A stretch of 64,000 nucleotides of DNA. Source: Chelonoidis abingdonii. Its lineage: Eukaryota > Chordata > Testudines > Testudinidae. The stretch spans positions 295,133,874 through 295,197,873 of the forward strand of contig NC_133770.1 of the NCBI RefSeq assembly GCF_003597395.2, given 5' to 3'. Position numbers and translations under genes: made by a program. Shown piece after piece: positions 10,441 through 21,159 of the stretch; within the stretch, counting starts at the first letter, position 1; each line of letters starts with the position of its first letter. Below the pieces are notes generated by a model that saw only the letters and a program-made list of their open reading frames with translations, made no database searches and was not told the origin of the DNA.

Positions 10441-10899
10441 AGTAGGGCATGCCTTACACCTGTGGATAGGCAAAGCTCATCAGAGCAGTGTGAGCTTATT
10501 TTCTCTCTGAGGCACTCTCCCTCTTGGTAAATTTTCCAGTCCTTCTTCTCCTCTTTTTTAATCTTTTCATCTTCCTTCCCTGCCCCTCTCTCAGTGATTT
10601 TACTTTGTTTCCTCCCCATCTGATTTCCTGGATTCTGGGTTTATAGTAAATCCAGAGATATTCAATCCATTTGCTCTAAATGTACACTTAGATATAGCAG
10701 ATCTAAACAATGCAATGGAGATTTTGGTTTAATGATGAATCTTTTCAATTCCCACAATGTAAAAAAAAATCTGATCTCCTAAGAGCCCATCCAAGAATAA
10801 GTGTTTTTGGTGGTTGTGATTCACCAAATGACTGAGAATGGGTTAGTATGAGACTGTCAGTTGGTTTTTTTCAATATTACTTCAGGTTCTTTCCTTTAG
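10441..10899. other. Unassigned sequence before the L1 copy
   Basis: Nothing is recognised. The - frame 10434-10619 is a low-complexity Lys/Glu-rich translation of a pyrimidine-rich stretch and is not credible as a gene. The left edge of the following L1 is uncertain, so part of 10,640-10,900 may belong to it. Confidence 0.4.
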
Positions 10900-12135
10900 G
10901 TTTGATTTTTATTAAATGAGTTGAAAGAAATGTTATGCTGATTTGCACTGCTGATGCAACTGATAGAAAATGGCATTCATGCTATGCCCAGAGTGCAGAA
11001 GGCTTTAAGGTGAAGAATTTAGGCAGAACTCTTCTGCTAACAAACCCCTACCTGCAAATGATCCAGTTACATTGGAGTAAGGTAATTTAAACAGTTTGTA
11101 TAATTCCTTATGTAGCCGCTATAGACCTGTTCTTAAGTTTAGATGGTAGCCTTCTTCCCCCTTTGTTGTTGTTGTGAATGATGCAGAAACCAGGCCCTCC
11201 CTCAATACGAGACTATTTCTGCTTTATAAAGTTAAAGAGAATCCAGTTATCCCCTAGTTGGGTGTTTTGGGGAGTGAGTGACAAGGTGACTCTCTTGTAA
11301 ACCTCCTGGACTTAGGTCCTATTTCCGTTTGGAGAAGAGTTGCATAATTTTAAGTGATCCTTGGTCGATTTTGATCACTTCATGGCTTTTTCTGTTTCTC
11401 TGTCTTTTTTCCTTCCCTGACCTGCCTTAAAATTGTGGCATCACTGGTGCATGATCAGAGATCATGATAGTCTTGATTTCATTACTAAGCACCGAGTCTA
11501 CCACATTTGTAGAAATCTAGGTGTGAATATGTGGAATGTGGGGAGGAAACAAAAAGTAAAATCCTTCATCATAGGGTTCTGCAACCACCATACATCTTTT
11601 TAACTCTAATTCTCCCATATCATCTTTTCTAATATTTTTAGCATGTGATTGTGTGCAGAGGGGCTGGCCTGACTTGTTTAAAAAAGGGTCCAAAATCTCT
11701 TGCAATGATGAGTGATTCTAGTGGGATATTAATCAATTTGGAAAAAAGCTTGTTTAAAAAAAATTGCATCATCTTTACCAGGTCCGTATAGATGAATCAG
11801 GGTATATAAAGAGTCAGAGATCTAAGCCTTCAGCCGCAAAAATCTATCTTCCTCATCTTTATTTACATCTCAGATTGGCAAATTGAATCTTTTATGAATG
11901 ATATTGATACACCTTTGGTTATGGGGGAGAAATTGTTAAACACCCCTTCTCCCATCCATACCTTCCTAAATTTCTCTGCCTCCACGTCATTAAGGTGAGT
12001 TTCCTGTAGGGAGATGATATCAGCTTTCACTGTTTGTAGATGAGTGATTTTTACTATTATTTTTTTGTTACCAGGTGATTCAGACCTTTGATATTCCAGG
12101 AAACACGATTTATAATAATAGCCATAAGAAGTGCT
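10900..12135 (-). mobile_element. 5'-inverted segment of an L1/Tx1-type LINE (endonuclease domain)
   Basis: On the - strand this reads the apurinic-type endonuclease domain of an L1-like ORF2. Near its N-terminus ADIISLQETHL (about 12,010-12,045) is the usual second block, then a GVSISF block follows (about 11,910). MISDHAPV at about 11,455-11,480 is the conserved C-terminal block containing the catalytic His. The segment has many stops and shifts. It lies head-to-head with the + strand reverse transcriptase of the same element, as expected for the twin-priming type of L1 5' inversion. The left edge is approximate. Confidence 0.75.
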
Positions 12136-12183
12136 TAGGTCAAATATCTCTTTTGTTGGGTGCTGTCCCCGGGGTGGTGAGGG

Positions 12184-13362
12184 GTGGGACCCATAAACAC
12201 CTTTCCTAGATCTGGACCTAACACTGGCCCAGGCAATGACACTACTCAGGTGCCTGACAAAGGTGCTTTAAAGAAAGGTGTCTTACCTCCTACTATAAGG
12301 GAAGCTTTAATTACTGTGCTACTTAAACTAGATAAGGATGTGCAAAAGTGTAACAGCTATAGACCCATCTCTTTCATCAATACTGATTTAAAAATATTGG
12401 CTAAGAGGCTTTAAAAAGTAATGAGTGAGGTGGGATTTATTTTTTAAAAGAAGGCATGGTTCAGATAACATACATCAGTTGACTAATGTTATGGCATTCC
12501 GTCAACACGCTAGAAATTCCCAGGTAATCATTTCCCTTGATGCGGAGAAAGTCTTTGACAGAGTGAATGGGCAGTATCTGTTTCTTGCCCCCAGACAAAT
12601 TTGGTTTGGGACAATCCTTCATTTTAAAGCTGTTAGATTCCAATCCCAACTCTTGTATCCTAACAAAAAGCACAATATCCCCTCCCACCTTTCCCCACAA
12701 TGTTCTGTTTCAGAGAACAAGACTGTGATTCCCCTTTTTCCTCCTCCTGTTCAATCTACCATTAGAACTAATTAGGGAGCACCAAGGTATTCAAGGGATC
12801 ATACTGGGGATTTAGGAGACAAAAAATCTTTCTATATGCAAACAACGTCCTCCTATTTATTAACGATCCAGATCAATCTATTCCAACTATCCTACAAACA
12901 ATAGATAACTTTGGTAAATCCTCTGGCTACAAGATACATTGGGAAAAGTTGGGAGTATTGGATTTAGTTAGAAGTGGCTCTCCGACAGGCGCACTTGGAT
13001 GGCAACAAACAAACCTCTGATATCCCGGCATCCTAAGGAATTAAAAACATATTCAAGGTTAACCTAGCCCCATTAATCATCCAGTTAGCAAAAAATGTAA
13101 ATAGATGGCAGGCTTCTCTGCCTTTGGGGGAAAATAAACATAAGTAAAACAAATGCCCTTTTTATTCTGAATTCCTTCCCAATCCATATTTCTCCCTTTT
13201 ATTTTACCAAAGTAGACATGGTCAGGTCCTTCTTGTGAGAGGCTGGTGGTAAACGCAGAATCTCCTGGCAGATCTTACAACCCCCTGGTGGTTTCAGATT
13301 TCCCCTGTTTTAAACTTTAATAATTCTTAAGCAAGTAGCAGAGTGGCTCATTCCTTCGTGCT
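12184..13362 (+). pseudogene. L1/Tx1-type LINE ORF2 reverse transcriptase pseudogene, first part
   Basis: The frames show the reverse-transcriptase blocks in order: a linker, then ITVLLKLDKDVQKCNSYRPI and NTDLKILAKRL (to 12,414), then FKRRHGSDNI and SLDAEKVFDRV (12,425-12,570, with one catalytic Asp in the LDAEK block). Near 12,835-12,846 is the block that should read YADD but reads YANN, so both catalytic Asp of that motif are changed. Several frameshifts separate the blocks. The copy cannot encode a working enzyme. Confidence 0.8.
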
Positions 13363-13485
13363 TAGGATGACCAGAAGTCCCGATTTTATAGGGACAGTCC
13401 TGATTTTGGGGTCTTTTTCTTATATAGGCTCCTATTACCCCCCATCTCCTTCCTGAATTTTCACACTTGCTGTCTGGTCACCCTA
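13363..13485. mobile_element. 123-bp hAT-type MITE inserted in the L1 copy
   Basis: It begins taggatgaccaga and ends tctggtcacccta, near-perfect inverted ends. Flanks ttcgtgct (13355-13362) and ctcatgct (13486-13493) match at 6 of 8, consistent with a decayed 8-bp hAT target duplication. The interior (tataggctcctattacccc) is shared with the MITE at 63550-63672, which has exactly the same length. Confidence 0.85.
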
Positions 13486-13794
13486 CTCATGCTGTAGAGC
13501 CCTGGATGGGCTCCAGTTAGAAACAGAATTGGTTGTTGCTTTGTCCCTTTCCAGTGTGCTGCATATAAATTACCACCAGTTCCCTAATGAACAATTATCA
13601 ACTATTGTGGCAGCCAGGAATACTACTGCATTTAAAAATTAGCCCCCTCTTCATACCAAGGCCTCTGTCTGGGGTAATTCAAACTCTGTGTAGCCAGCCA
13701 CCCCATCATTTGGCCAGATTGGATTACAAAAGGAATTTGTGCCATCATTCAATCCATTGAATTTACAATACTAAAAGAAAAATTCAATCTAGAG
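13486..13794 (+). mobile_element. Continuation of the L1 copy between two insertions
   Basis: No clear protein block is readable here, but the segment lies between the reverse-transcriptase part and the C-terminal part of the same L1. It ends at the 8-bp target site (13787-13794) of the next hAT insertion. Confidence 0.5.
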
Positions 13795-14925
13795 CAGCGG
13801 TGCCAAAACTTTTTCTTTTGTGTCTCCCCCTTACCAGTATAGAATCATAGACTTTAAGGTCAGAAGGAACCATTATGATCATCTAGTCTGACCTCCGGCA
13901 CAATGCAGGCCACAGAGTCTCACCCACCCACTCCTGTATCAAACCTGTGTCTGAGCTATTGAAGTCCTCAAATCATGGTTTAAAGACTTCAAGGTGCAGA
14001 GAACCTTCCAGCAAGTGACCCATGCCCCACGCTGCAGAGGAAGGTGAAAACCCCCCCAGGGCTTCTGCCAATCTGCCCTGGAGGAAAATTCCTTCCCGAA
14101 CCCAAATATGGCGATCAGTTAAACCCTGAGCACGTGGACAAGACTCACCAGAGAGATACCCAGGAAATAATTCTCTGTAATAACTCAGATTTACCCCATC
14201 TAATATCCCATCACAGGCCATTGGACCACTAATAGTCAAAGATGAATCAATTGCCAAAATTAGGCTATCCCATCATACCATCCCCTCCATAAACTTATCA
14301 AGCTTAGTCTTGAAGCCAGATATGTCTTTTGTCCCCACTACACCCCTTGGAAGGCTGTTCCAGAACTTCGCTCCTCTGATAGTTAGAAACCTTCATCTAA
14401 TTTCAAGTCTAAACTTCCTGATGACCAGTTTACATCCATTTGTTCTTGTGTCCACATTGGTACTGAGTTTAAATAATTCATCTCCCTCCCTGATATATTT
14501 ATATTATGTTTAGTCCTCTGATATATTTATAGAGAGCAATCATATGGAATGTGTCTGCGCCCCCCACAGGCTGGCAGCAGAATTGCAGCAGGACCAGGGG
14601 TCATGGCCAAGGGCCAGGAGTAGCGCTGTGGCAGCCGGGTGGGAACAAAGACCGGGGCCGGAAACGGGGGCTGGAGAGCAGGGGCCGGCAGCCAAGGCTC
14701 AGTGGGGAGCAGGGCCAGGGCCAAGGGCCAGGAGAGGAGCTGGGGCCATAGCTGCAGTAAGGGATGGGGCCGGGGACGAGGCCATAGCAGAGCTGGGGGC
14801 AGAGTGGGGCTGGGTGGTGCTCCCTCCCAACCCCCCTGTGGGGGCTGGCCCAGGCCTCGCTCCACCCCCTGGACATTCCTCCAGGCCCCCCGGGGTGGCC
14901 ACACCCCACAGTTTGGGAACCACTG
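13795..14925. mobile_element. Non-autonomous hAT element carrying a nested CR1
   Basis: The ends are cagcggtgccaaaact and the inverse agtttgggaaccactg. Flanks atctagag (13787-13794) and atctagac (14926-14933) match at 7 of 8, giving a hAT-type target duplication. The left 43 bases are separated from the rest by the CR1 at 13838-14545. The right part (14546-14925) is very GC-rich with a loose minisatellite of gggccaggagc-like units. The Gly/Pro/Ala-rich frames there in both strands are compositional artefacts. Confidence 0.8.
13838..14545 (-). mobile_element. CR1 LINE 3' fragment (nested inside the hAT element)
   Basis: Read on the + strand it starts with atagaatcatagactttaagg and gtctgacctcc, the reverse complement of a CR1 3' terminus. 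It continues through the typical CR1 3' coding/UTR sequence to about 14545 (gagagcaatcatat), so the copy is 5'-truncated. The frames at 13973-14257 and 14310-14513 are translations of it in non-coding frames. Confidence 0.85.
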
Positions 14926-14933
14926 ATCTAGAC

Positions 14934-15966
14934 CCCAAGAAGGAGTGATAATATATCCAACTCAGACATGCCATTTACCATCTGTTTGGCCTCAATGTCT
15001 CCCCACAGACCCACCTGAACTGCTTTCATTTCTCCAGCTATTACGCAGATTGCCAAGACTTATAGCAACACTATATGCACATTCAGCCAGCAAATTTGAA
15101 TTAAACACAGATTCCCTGCAAAAGAAATGGGAGGAGGAATTAGGCCAATTATTCTCTGCTAAGCAATGGAAACAAATTGTAACCCATGCTCCAAACTATT
15201 CCTTGGACCACAGTTTAAGATGAATCCATCTGAAAATCGCATGGAGGATGCATTGGACCCATCTCCAGCTAATCAAAATAGATGTAGCTAAGTCAGGCAA
15301 ATATGGTGCTGTGATTCAGCAGGTGCTTACTTTACTCATACGATCTGGGAATGTTCCTATGTCCGTGTGGTTTTGGGCAGAACTTAATTACAGTTATTTG
15401 TCCAATCAAATAAAATTGTGTTACGCGCCAAACATGTAATTTTAAACCTACTGGATGTTAATTGGAAGCTCAATAAAGCTGGAAAAACTTTTGCTCAGTG
15501 GAGCACTACTAATTGCTAAAAGACTAGTACTATATAAATGGAACTCCAAAAAGCAACCAAGAAGTGAAGACTGCAGCATAGACATCGTAAGCTTGACTAC
15601 CATGGAAAAAATTCTGTACTGTAACAGAAATACCCAAGAATGCTTCCCCAGGAAGTATCTGAGTGATCATATTCTCTACCCACTTCCTCTGAATTTTGCT
15701 TATATTCTTCATCTTATTTTAATATATTTTTTAAACTGGTTGGATTTTTTTATAAACAAATTCTGTTTGTTTGTAAATGGTGTAATACAAATAATTGGTT
15801 TCTATTTTAACCATTCATGTTATACATAATTAAATGTGTTAAGCACAGCTAAGTTTAGGTAGCAAATGGTTAATCTCTGATGAGAAGTTTATGCATTATG
15901 AGAAGTTTGTTGTCTTTGTTTTTCTGTATATATCTTTTAAACATTAGTAAAAAGTTAATAGAAAAA
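14934..15966 (+). pseudogene. L1/Tx1-type LINE ORF2 C-terminal part and 3' end
   Basis: This continues the L1 after the hAT insertion. Frames 14945-15223 and 15248-15439 read the region downstream of the reverse transcriptase (for example a WEEELGQLFS block), followed by the usual cysteine/tryptophan-containing tail region (THTIWECSYV in a shifted frame near 15,335-15,365). The untranslated part is AT-rich and ends with an A-run (aaaaaaa at about 15,960), taken as the LINE's poly(A). The Tyr/Phe/Ile-rich frame 15455-15829 is probably not coding. Confidence 0.7.
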
Positions 15967-15967
15967 A

Positions 15968-16586
15968 AGGGAGATCGTGGAATTCCCATCATGGGAGATT
16001 TTTAAGCAGAAGTTAGACGAACACATGTCAGAGTTAGTGTAGGTATACTTGCTCCTGACTCAGCACAGGGAGTTGGACTAGATCAGGGGTGGCAATTCTG
16101 AGCCTGAGAAGGAGCCAGAATTTACCAATGTACATTGCCAAAGAGCCACAGTAATACATCAGCAGCCCCCCGTCAGCTCTCCCCTCTCACCCCCAGTGTC
16201 TCTCACCCACTAGCAGGACCATTGATCAGCACCTAACCCTTCATCTCCTTGCCTCCCATCCACCATGATCAGCTGTTTTGTGGTGTGCAGGAGGTTAAGG
16301 GACGGGGAGAGGAGGAGCAAGGGCACAGGGGAAGGGGTGGGAGCCTTGGGGGAAGGAGTGGAGTGTGGCCGGGGCCGGGGCAGAGCCAGGGGTTGAGCAG
16401 TGAGCACCCCCCAGCACATTCGAAAGTTAGCGCCTGTAGCTCCAGCCCCGGAGTCAGCACCTATGCAAGGATCCACATATTAACCTCTGAAGAGCCGCAT
16501 ATGGCTCCAGACCCACAGGTTGGCCACCCCTGGACTAGATGATCTCTCAAGCTCCTTCCAGCCCTACATTTATGATTCTATGATCA
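15968..16586 (+). mobile_element. CR1 3' tail split by a hAT insertion
   Basis: The left part (15968-16083) reads gagatcgtggaattcccatc..gggagttggactagat. The right part (16541-16586) reads gatctctcaagctccttcc and ends in tatgattctatga, the CR1 3' terminus. Removing the inserted element and one copy of its 8-bp target restores an uninterrupted tail. Confidence 0.9.
16084..16532. mobile_element. 449-bp non-autonomous hAT element in a CR1 tail
   Basis: The ends are caggggtggcaa on the left and ttggccacccctg on the right, inverted. The 8-bp target duplication gactagat is perfect (16076-16083 and 16533-16540). The interior is GC-rich and non-coding; the open frames at 16210-16476 and 16249-16542 are artefacts of it. 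Confidence 0.93.
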
Positions 16587-16621
16587 TTTATTGTTCTGTT
16601 TAAAAAATTGTAGTGATCCAA

Positions 16622-16778
16622 TAAGGATGTAAATCTCAGTTTAAAAAGTTAGCCGGTTAAACAATTAAACGGGCTGGGGTCCCTCCGACAAGCACAGGGC
16701 CACCAGGGTTAACAGTTAAGGCTGGTTAAAGATAAGCCTAATGCTTACCAGTTAACCGGTTAACCTTGTACATCCCTA
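16622..16778. mobile_element. 157-bp hAT-type MITE
   Basis: The ends are taaggatgtaaa and ttgtacatcccta (inverted, one mismatch in the first ten). Flanks tgatccaa (16614-16621) and tgatccag (16779-16786) match at 7 of 8. The interior is an imperfect palindrome of gccggttaa/ttaaccggt motifs. Confidence 0.85.
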
Positions 16779-16786
16779 TGATCCAG

Positions 16787-17899
16787 TCAAGGAACCGAAC
16801 TGAAAATACCCCATGTCTCAGATAACCACTTACACAACACGAATAGCGAATAATTGAAGAAAACGACTTGTGAACAACCCATGCAGGCTGACATTTTCTT
16901 TTTTCATTTATTACCTGATCCATTCTCTTATAACAGAATTCTTATATAACTTATTTTATAGTGTAAATAAACTTGCTATATAAACAAATACAGTTATAAA
17001 TTACCCTGTAGAAATCCCTAAAGCTGTACTGATGAGACCTGCTACCAACCTCTTCCCTCAGCTTTGTGGTCTTGATTACATATTGTGGTGGATGCTTTTG
17101 TACTCGATGTCTCCCTCTTCAGTCTTGTCTGTTGATACTGTCAGTTAAAGTATTTCATGAGCTCATGTTTAGGCCCAGACATCTGTTTTTCCTGCACTTA
17201 GATGTATAGCCTGTTTGTTAGCTGCTTTGTCAAAACGCTATGTGATACTAAGTATCTCCCCTTTTCCCTCCTATCTATTTTCCCAATTTTAATATCTTAA
17301 TTTTGACTTTAACTTGGGCTATTGTTGAAAGGGTTTGTCCCTTCCTTAGTTTTCAGAATAGTTCTCAGACTACGAGATTTGGAAGTGGGCAATGATCCCT
17401 TCTGTGATAAGGTCTTCCATGGCCAGGTGGTCTAGTGGCTAGATCACTGGTCTTTCAGTCTGTAAGGCCAGAGAGGGCAGTAGGGGGATGTGGCCTCTCC
17501 CTCCCAGCAGGTGGTAAAGACCCATTTCCCTGGGCTACTTCCTATATGTCTCTTCAGTTAGGGCATGGCCCTATTAGTCCAGTAGTCCTGAGTGCTTGGT
17601 TTATTTGCAGCCTCTCCTTGGCAGAGGAGCCCTTACTTGCCTCATGTGGCTGTTCTGGCTGGCAGATGGCATTGATCCATCCCTTCGTGCAGGAAGACAG
17701 AGAGCTCCTGCCTCCTTGTCAGTCAGCCCCCAACTGAGCTAGGCTCCCTTCTTTTCTCCCCACCTCCAGGCCTCTTGTTGGATGTAGGTAAAGCAAGGTG
17801 GGGCTAGGTGAACCCAAAGGTTTTCTTTAACCCTCTCTGTGCCGGACAGCAGTTTCTCTGCTCCCTCACACACCCCTTCCAGGAAAATCCAAAAACTTC
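16787..17899. other. Mostly unassigned; tRNA-like SINE head near 17,411
   Basis: The stretch ggtggtctagtggctagatcactgg (17425-17450) resembles the tRNA-derived head of MIR-like SINEs, but the downstream body does not match well. The + frame 17435-17737 begins inside it and is not credible as a gene. The AT-rich portion at 17,220-17,400 may be the 3' end of the reverse-strand L1 that follows. Nothing else is recognised. Confidence 0.4.
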
Positions 17900-18650
17900 C
17901 ATCAGATTTCTAAGCAGTCATCTTTTTTCCATCTCCCCTGTAGAGCTCTGACTTAGTTAATTTTTCAAGTACCAGAATTTCCCAAATTGTTTAGGTGCAA
18001 GTCAATAGTTTTAGGGGACTCATTCCTTTTCCATCATCTTGCTGTGGTAATTCTAGCAGCAACTAGGAGAGGAGTGATCCGTTCTTTATGGCTTCTACAA
18101 GACTCAGAGTTTTCTAGACAATATAATAAAAATAATACGAGGTTATCTGACAGCTGACACCCTGTTATCTCCCTTATGGAGTCTCCCAGGGCTTTCCAAA
18201 ATGTCTTAATTTTTGGGTATGTTCATCATATGTGGAGAAATTGTTTTATTTCATTAGATTCTCTACAGCATTTTCTTATCCTTGTACCATAAATTCATTC
18301 AGTTTTAACGGGTATTATGTACTATCCATTAATGAAGCATTTTAATGTAATTTTCTTTTATTCATGTTTTTATTGAGTTTTGGGGGACCATTGCCCATTT
18401 AGTCTTCCATTCCTCAATATTGGTGTTATGCCTACAGTGACTTTTCATAGTTATTTCCTCTAAGAAACAGTTAGCGATTCCTTTGTATAGAGTGGAAATT
18501 AAACCTTTGTGGTTCATGGATGCATCGAGTAGTTTTTCAAATTCTGTCAATTTTTTGCTTAGGGTTGCCTTTGTGTGGGGATATTTTGAAAAATGTCTCA
18601 ATTGTAGGTGTTAACTGTTGAACCAAAGTGCTTTGTATCTGTTAGCAAAT
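17900..18650 (-). pseudogene. Decayed L1/Tx1-type LINE ORF2 fragment, reverse strand
   Basis: The - frame 18362-18601 contains TEFEKLLDASMNHKGLISTLYKGI and then a Trp-rich stretch (EEWKTKW), in the position and style of the region downstream of the reverse transcriptase in Tx1/L1-type LINEs. The sequence beyond it on the same strand continues with a pattern like KMLHEWIV before breaking up. It differs from the copy at 12-16 kb. Boundaries are approximate. Confidence 0.5.
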
Positions 18651-19184
18651 GGATCAAAACTCCCATAATCCTTTGTAGGTGAGACAAAGTCTTACAATGT
18701 CCTGTGTCTATAATCCTTTGTACTTAAAATGAACCTTAGCAATATGTAGCGTATTGGCTCTGACGGATTGTGTGTCCCCTCTTACCATGACCCATTGAAC
18801 CTTAGAAAATATGTCTAGGGAATCAAGAAAAGGGACAACTTGTTACAGATGTTTTCTGTGATTGATGACATAATGACTTGAACAGATGCCTTTAGCTTAT
18901 CAATTATTATAAATTGAAGGTATCATGAAAGGGTGCTGGGTCTATAGATCTCTCTTTTCTTGCAAATACCCATGGAAGATAAAGTTGTGAGTTTCTGTAA
19001 ACAGTTGGCCAAATTGTGATATACCTGTCTGTTCTCAAATGTCAAAAGTCCTCAGGCTTTTACTGGGGTTAAATTCAATATTATCTGCTACAGGAGTTAG
19101 AGATGATGGGTCTGGGGATAGCTTTCTAAATAAGACAGACATCTTTAATTTAAACTATCCAATGAATGTTTATAGGACAGCATA
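18651..19184. other. Unassigned AT-rich sequence
   Basis: No gene or clear repeat is seen. It may be an upstream part of the reverse-strand L1 fragment, but no motif supports that. A repeated aatcctttgta word occurs at about 18,667 and 18,711. Confidence 0.35.
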
Positions 19185-20015
19185 AGAGTAGATACTTTGG
19201 ATCAGAGCACTGGCCTCTTTCTAGACCAGTGTCCTTTTTCTGACAGTGACCAGTAGCTGATGCTTCCAAAGCAAGTGCAAGAATCCCCAAAATGGACAAT
19301 TGTGGAATAATCTACTTTTAGGAAATGTGTCTTCCTAACCCTATCAGAAAGTTGTTTGCTTATGTCCTGAAGCATGGTGATTTATACCTCACATATACCT
19401 TTCACATGACTGTACCTCAGAATGATACGCACACCCACACACACATACATATTAATATTGCATATAATGGGGATATTCTTATTAACCATAGAAATCTCAA
19501 TTTCTTTTTGATTCTTCCTAAACTCTTGGCCTCATTGATATCCTGTGGCAGGAATTTCCACAAGTTAGTGATACATTGTGCACAAAAGAAAATATTTCCT
19601 TTACTCTGTTTTAAATGTATTGCCTTTCATTTCATGCAGCGTTGCCTTATTCTTTAATTATGACAGGATAAACAGGAACCCTCAACTTACTTTCATTGCA
19701 ATTTTAATAATTGCATATACTTCAATCATGTTCCCTCTTATTTGTCTCCTCGAAACAGTTGTCTCTCTTTATATGGAAATCTTCCCCATGTGTCTAATTA
19801 TTTTTGTTAGCTATCTCTACCCCTTCTATTGTGCTGTATCTTTTTTGAGCGTAGATGATTGAAACTGAGATCAGTGTTCCAGGTGAAAATATACCACTGA
19901 TTCCAGTAATAATATTCAAATATTTTCTGCCCCATTCTTTATACATCCTAGCACTGTATTTACTGTTTTTAATCAATGTGGTCCATTGCACAGAAGTTTT
20001 CAAGGAACTGTAGAT
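19185..20015 (-). mobile_element. Ancient CR1/L3-like LINE fragment
   Basis: Read on +, it begins with ggatcagagcactggcctctttctagaccagtgtcc, a reverse CR1-type 3' end. Diverged CR1-like 3' sequence follows to about 20,015 (atttactgtttttaatcaatgtggtccattgcacagaag). It is far more diverged than the other CR1 copies here. A short (ca)n tract is at about 19,430-19,446. Frames in it are not coding. Confidence 0.6.
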
Positions 20016-20740
20016 CAGAATTTTTCCATTGAAGTCAATGGAGCTACATCACTCCATACCAACTGAAAATTGGGACCTATATCTCAGTTTTCACATGTAA
20101 ATGTGATTCCCCCCACCCACGTACTTTGTGTAGGGACATTTTTAGATGCCCATTTGAAAACAAATTGGCCCTGTATGTTTACTTAAAACTGCAATATTCA
20201 AACTCTCACTGAAAGCCTTTGAAAAGCTTATTGTGGTTTGAAGAAGCCTTTTTTTAAAATTTATAAAGATGAATTAAAAATGGAAGCCTGTGAATCTGGA
20301 TCCAAGTGAAGAACATTGAAATCTACAGGAAATTGTCACTGTTAAATACAGCTGCTGGCTAGCACTGTAGCTAGTGAGATCAAGTTCATTTTATTTTTGA
20401 ATTTTCTTCACTTTGTGTGCCTGTGTTAGACTTTGTCTAAGTTAGCTGAGATGATATTTGACTGCTAAAACAAAGAGTCTCATAGTATGTCATTAACAGA
20501 AGGTAACCATGAAACACTATAAAGCATCTTACTGCACAAAAGTGAGTAAGAGGTGCTGGAGGTTTCCTTATGTATCACATAGGGCCTGATCTGAAGTCCA
20601 AAATCAACAGAAAAGGTCCATCCTCAGCGGGCTATAGATCAGCTCCTAGGCCCAATGACAGAAAAGTGCTTAATCTAGTGCTTAACTTTAATCATGTGTT
20701 TAAGTCCCTTTGACTTTGGGGCTTAAGTGCTTCCCTGAAA
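20016..20740. repeat. Old interspersed repeats with 'ttgaagtcaatgg' words
   Basis: Segments at 20,025-20,100 (ccattgaagtcaatggagcta, aaaattgggacc) and 20,580-20,735 (gggcctgatctgaagtcc, gtgcttaactttaa) carry wording that recurs at 24,440-24,640, 25,125-25,345, 31,590-31,700, 40,285-40,450 and 58,210-58,280. These look like remnants of old amniote-wide repeats whose family I cannot name with certainty. Confidence 0.45.
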
Positions 20741-21159
20741 CTGGTCTGTATAATGCGAAGTTGGCATCTGGTATCGTTCAGGAGATAAATGAGAGTTTCC
20801 TTTGCTCCCCTGCTCCTTCCCCACCCTTAAGAGTCAGTTTGCTTTGGAATGAATCCCGCTCAAACTCTTTCCTCTCTGAGGGGTCCTGCTCCCACTTATG
20901 TCTTCCATTCAAAGCCCCAACTCATTGACATCTCCTACTCCCTCCCCTCTCCTGGTGTTGCCTTCCTTCCCTGTCATCCAGTTCCCTTCTCCTTCTTCAT
21001 TCCCCTGCCCTCATTCCCAAATCCCAGATCTCCCCTAGTGTTTCCTACACCTGCTGGGACCTCCCCCCCAGATGAGCCAATCCCATCTATTCTCTCTGAA
21101 TTCTCTACTGCTTTTGTTCCATTCCTCGGGGTTGGCCTTGTTTCACCTTCCAAACTCTG
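20741..21159. other. Pyrimidine-rich unassigned sequence
   Basis: This is a C/T-rich tract (for example cctactccctcccctctcctgg) with no recognisable feature. The + frame 20849-21385 (178 aa) spans it and the next SINE-like element. Its Pro/Ser/Phe-rich composition follows the base skew and it shows no domain, so I do not call it a gene. Confidence 0.5.

Noticed and set aside
14527..14974. Gly/Pro/Ala-rich frames up to 134 aa
   Set aside because: They lie in the GC-rich interior of the hAT element at 13,795-14,925 and have no recognisable motif.
17425..17500. Candidate tRNA gene (ggtggtctagtggctaga)
   Set aside because: Only an A-box-like start is present; no cloverleaf can be completed and no B-box follows. 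It fits a MIR-like SINE head better.
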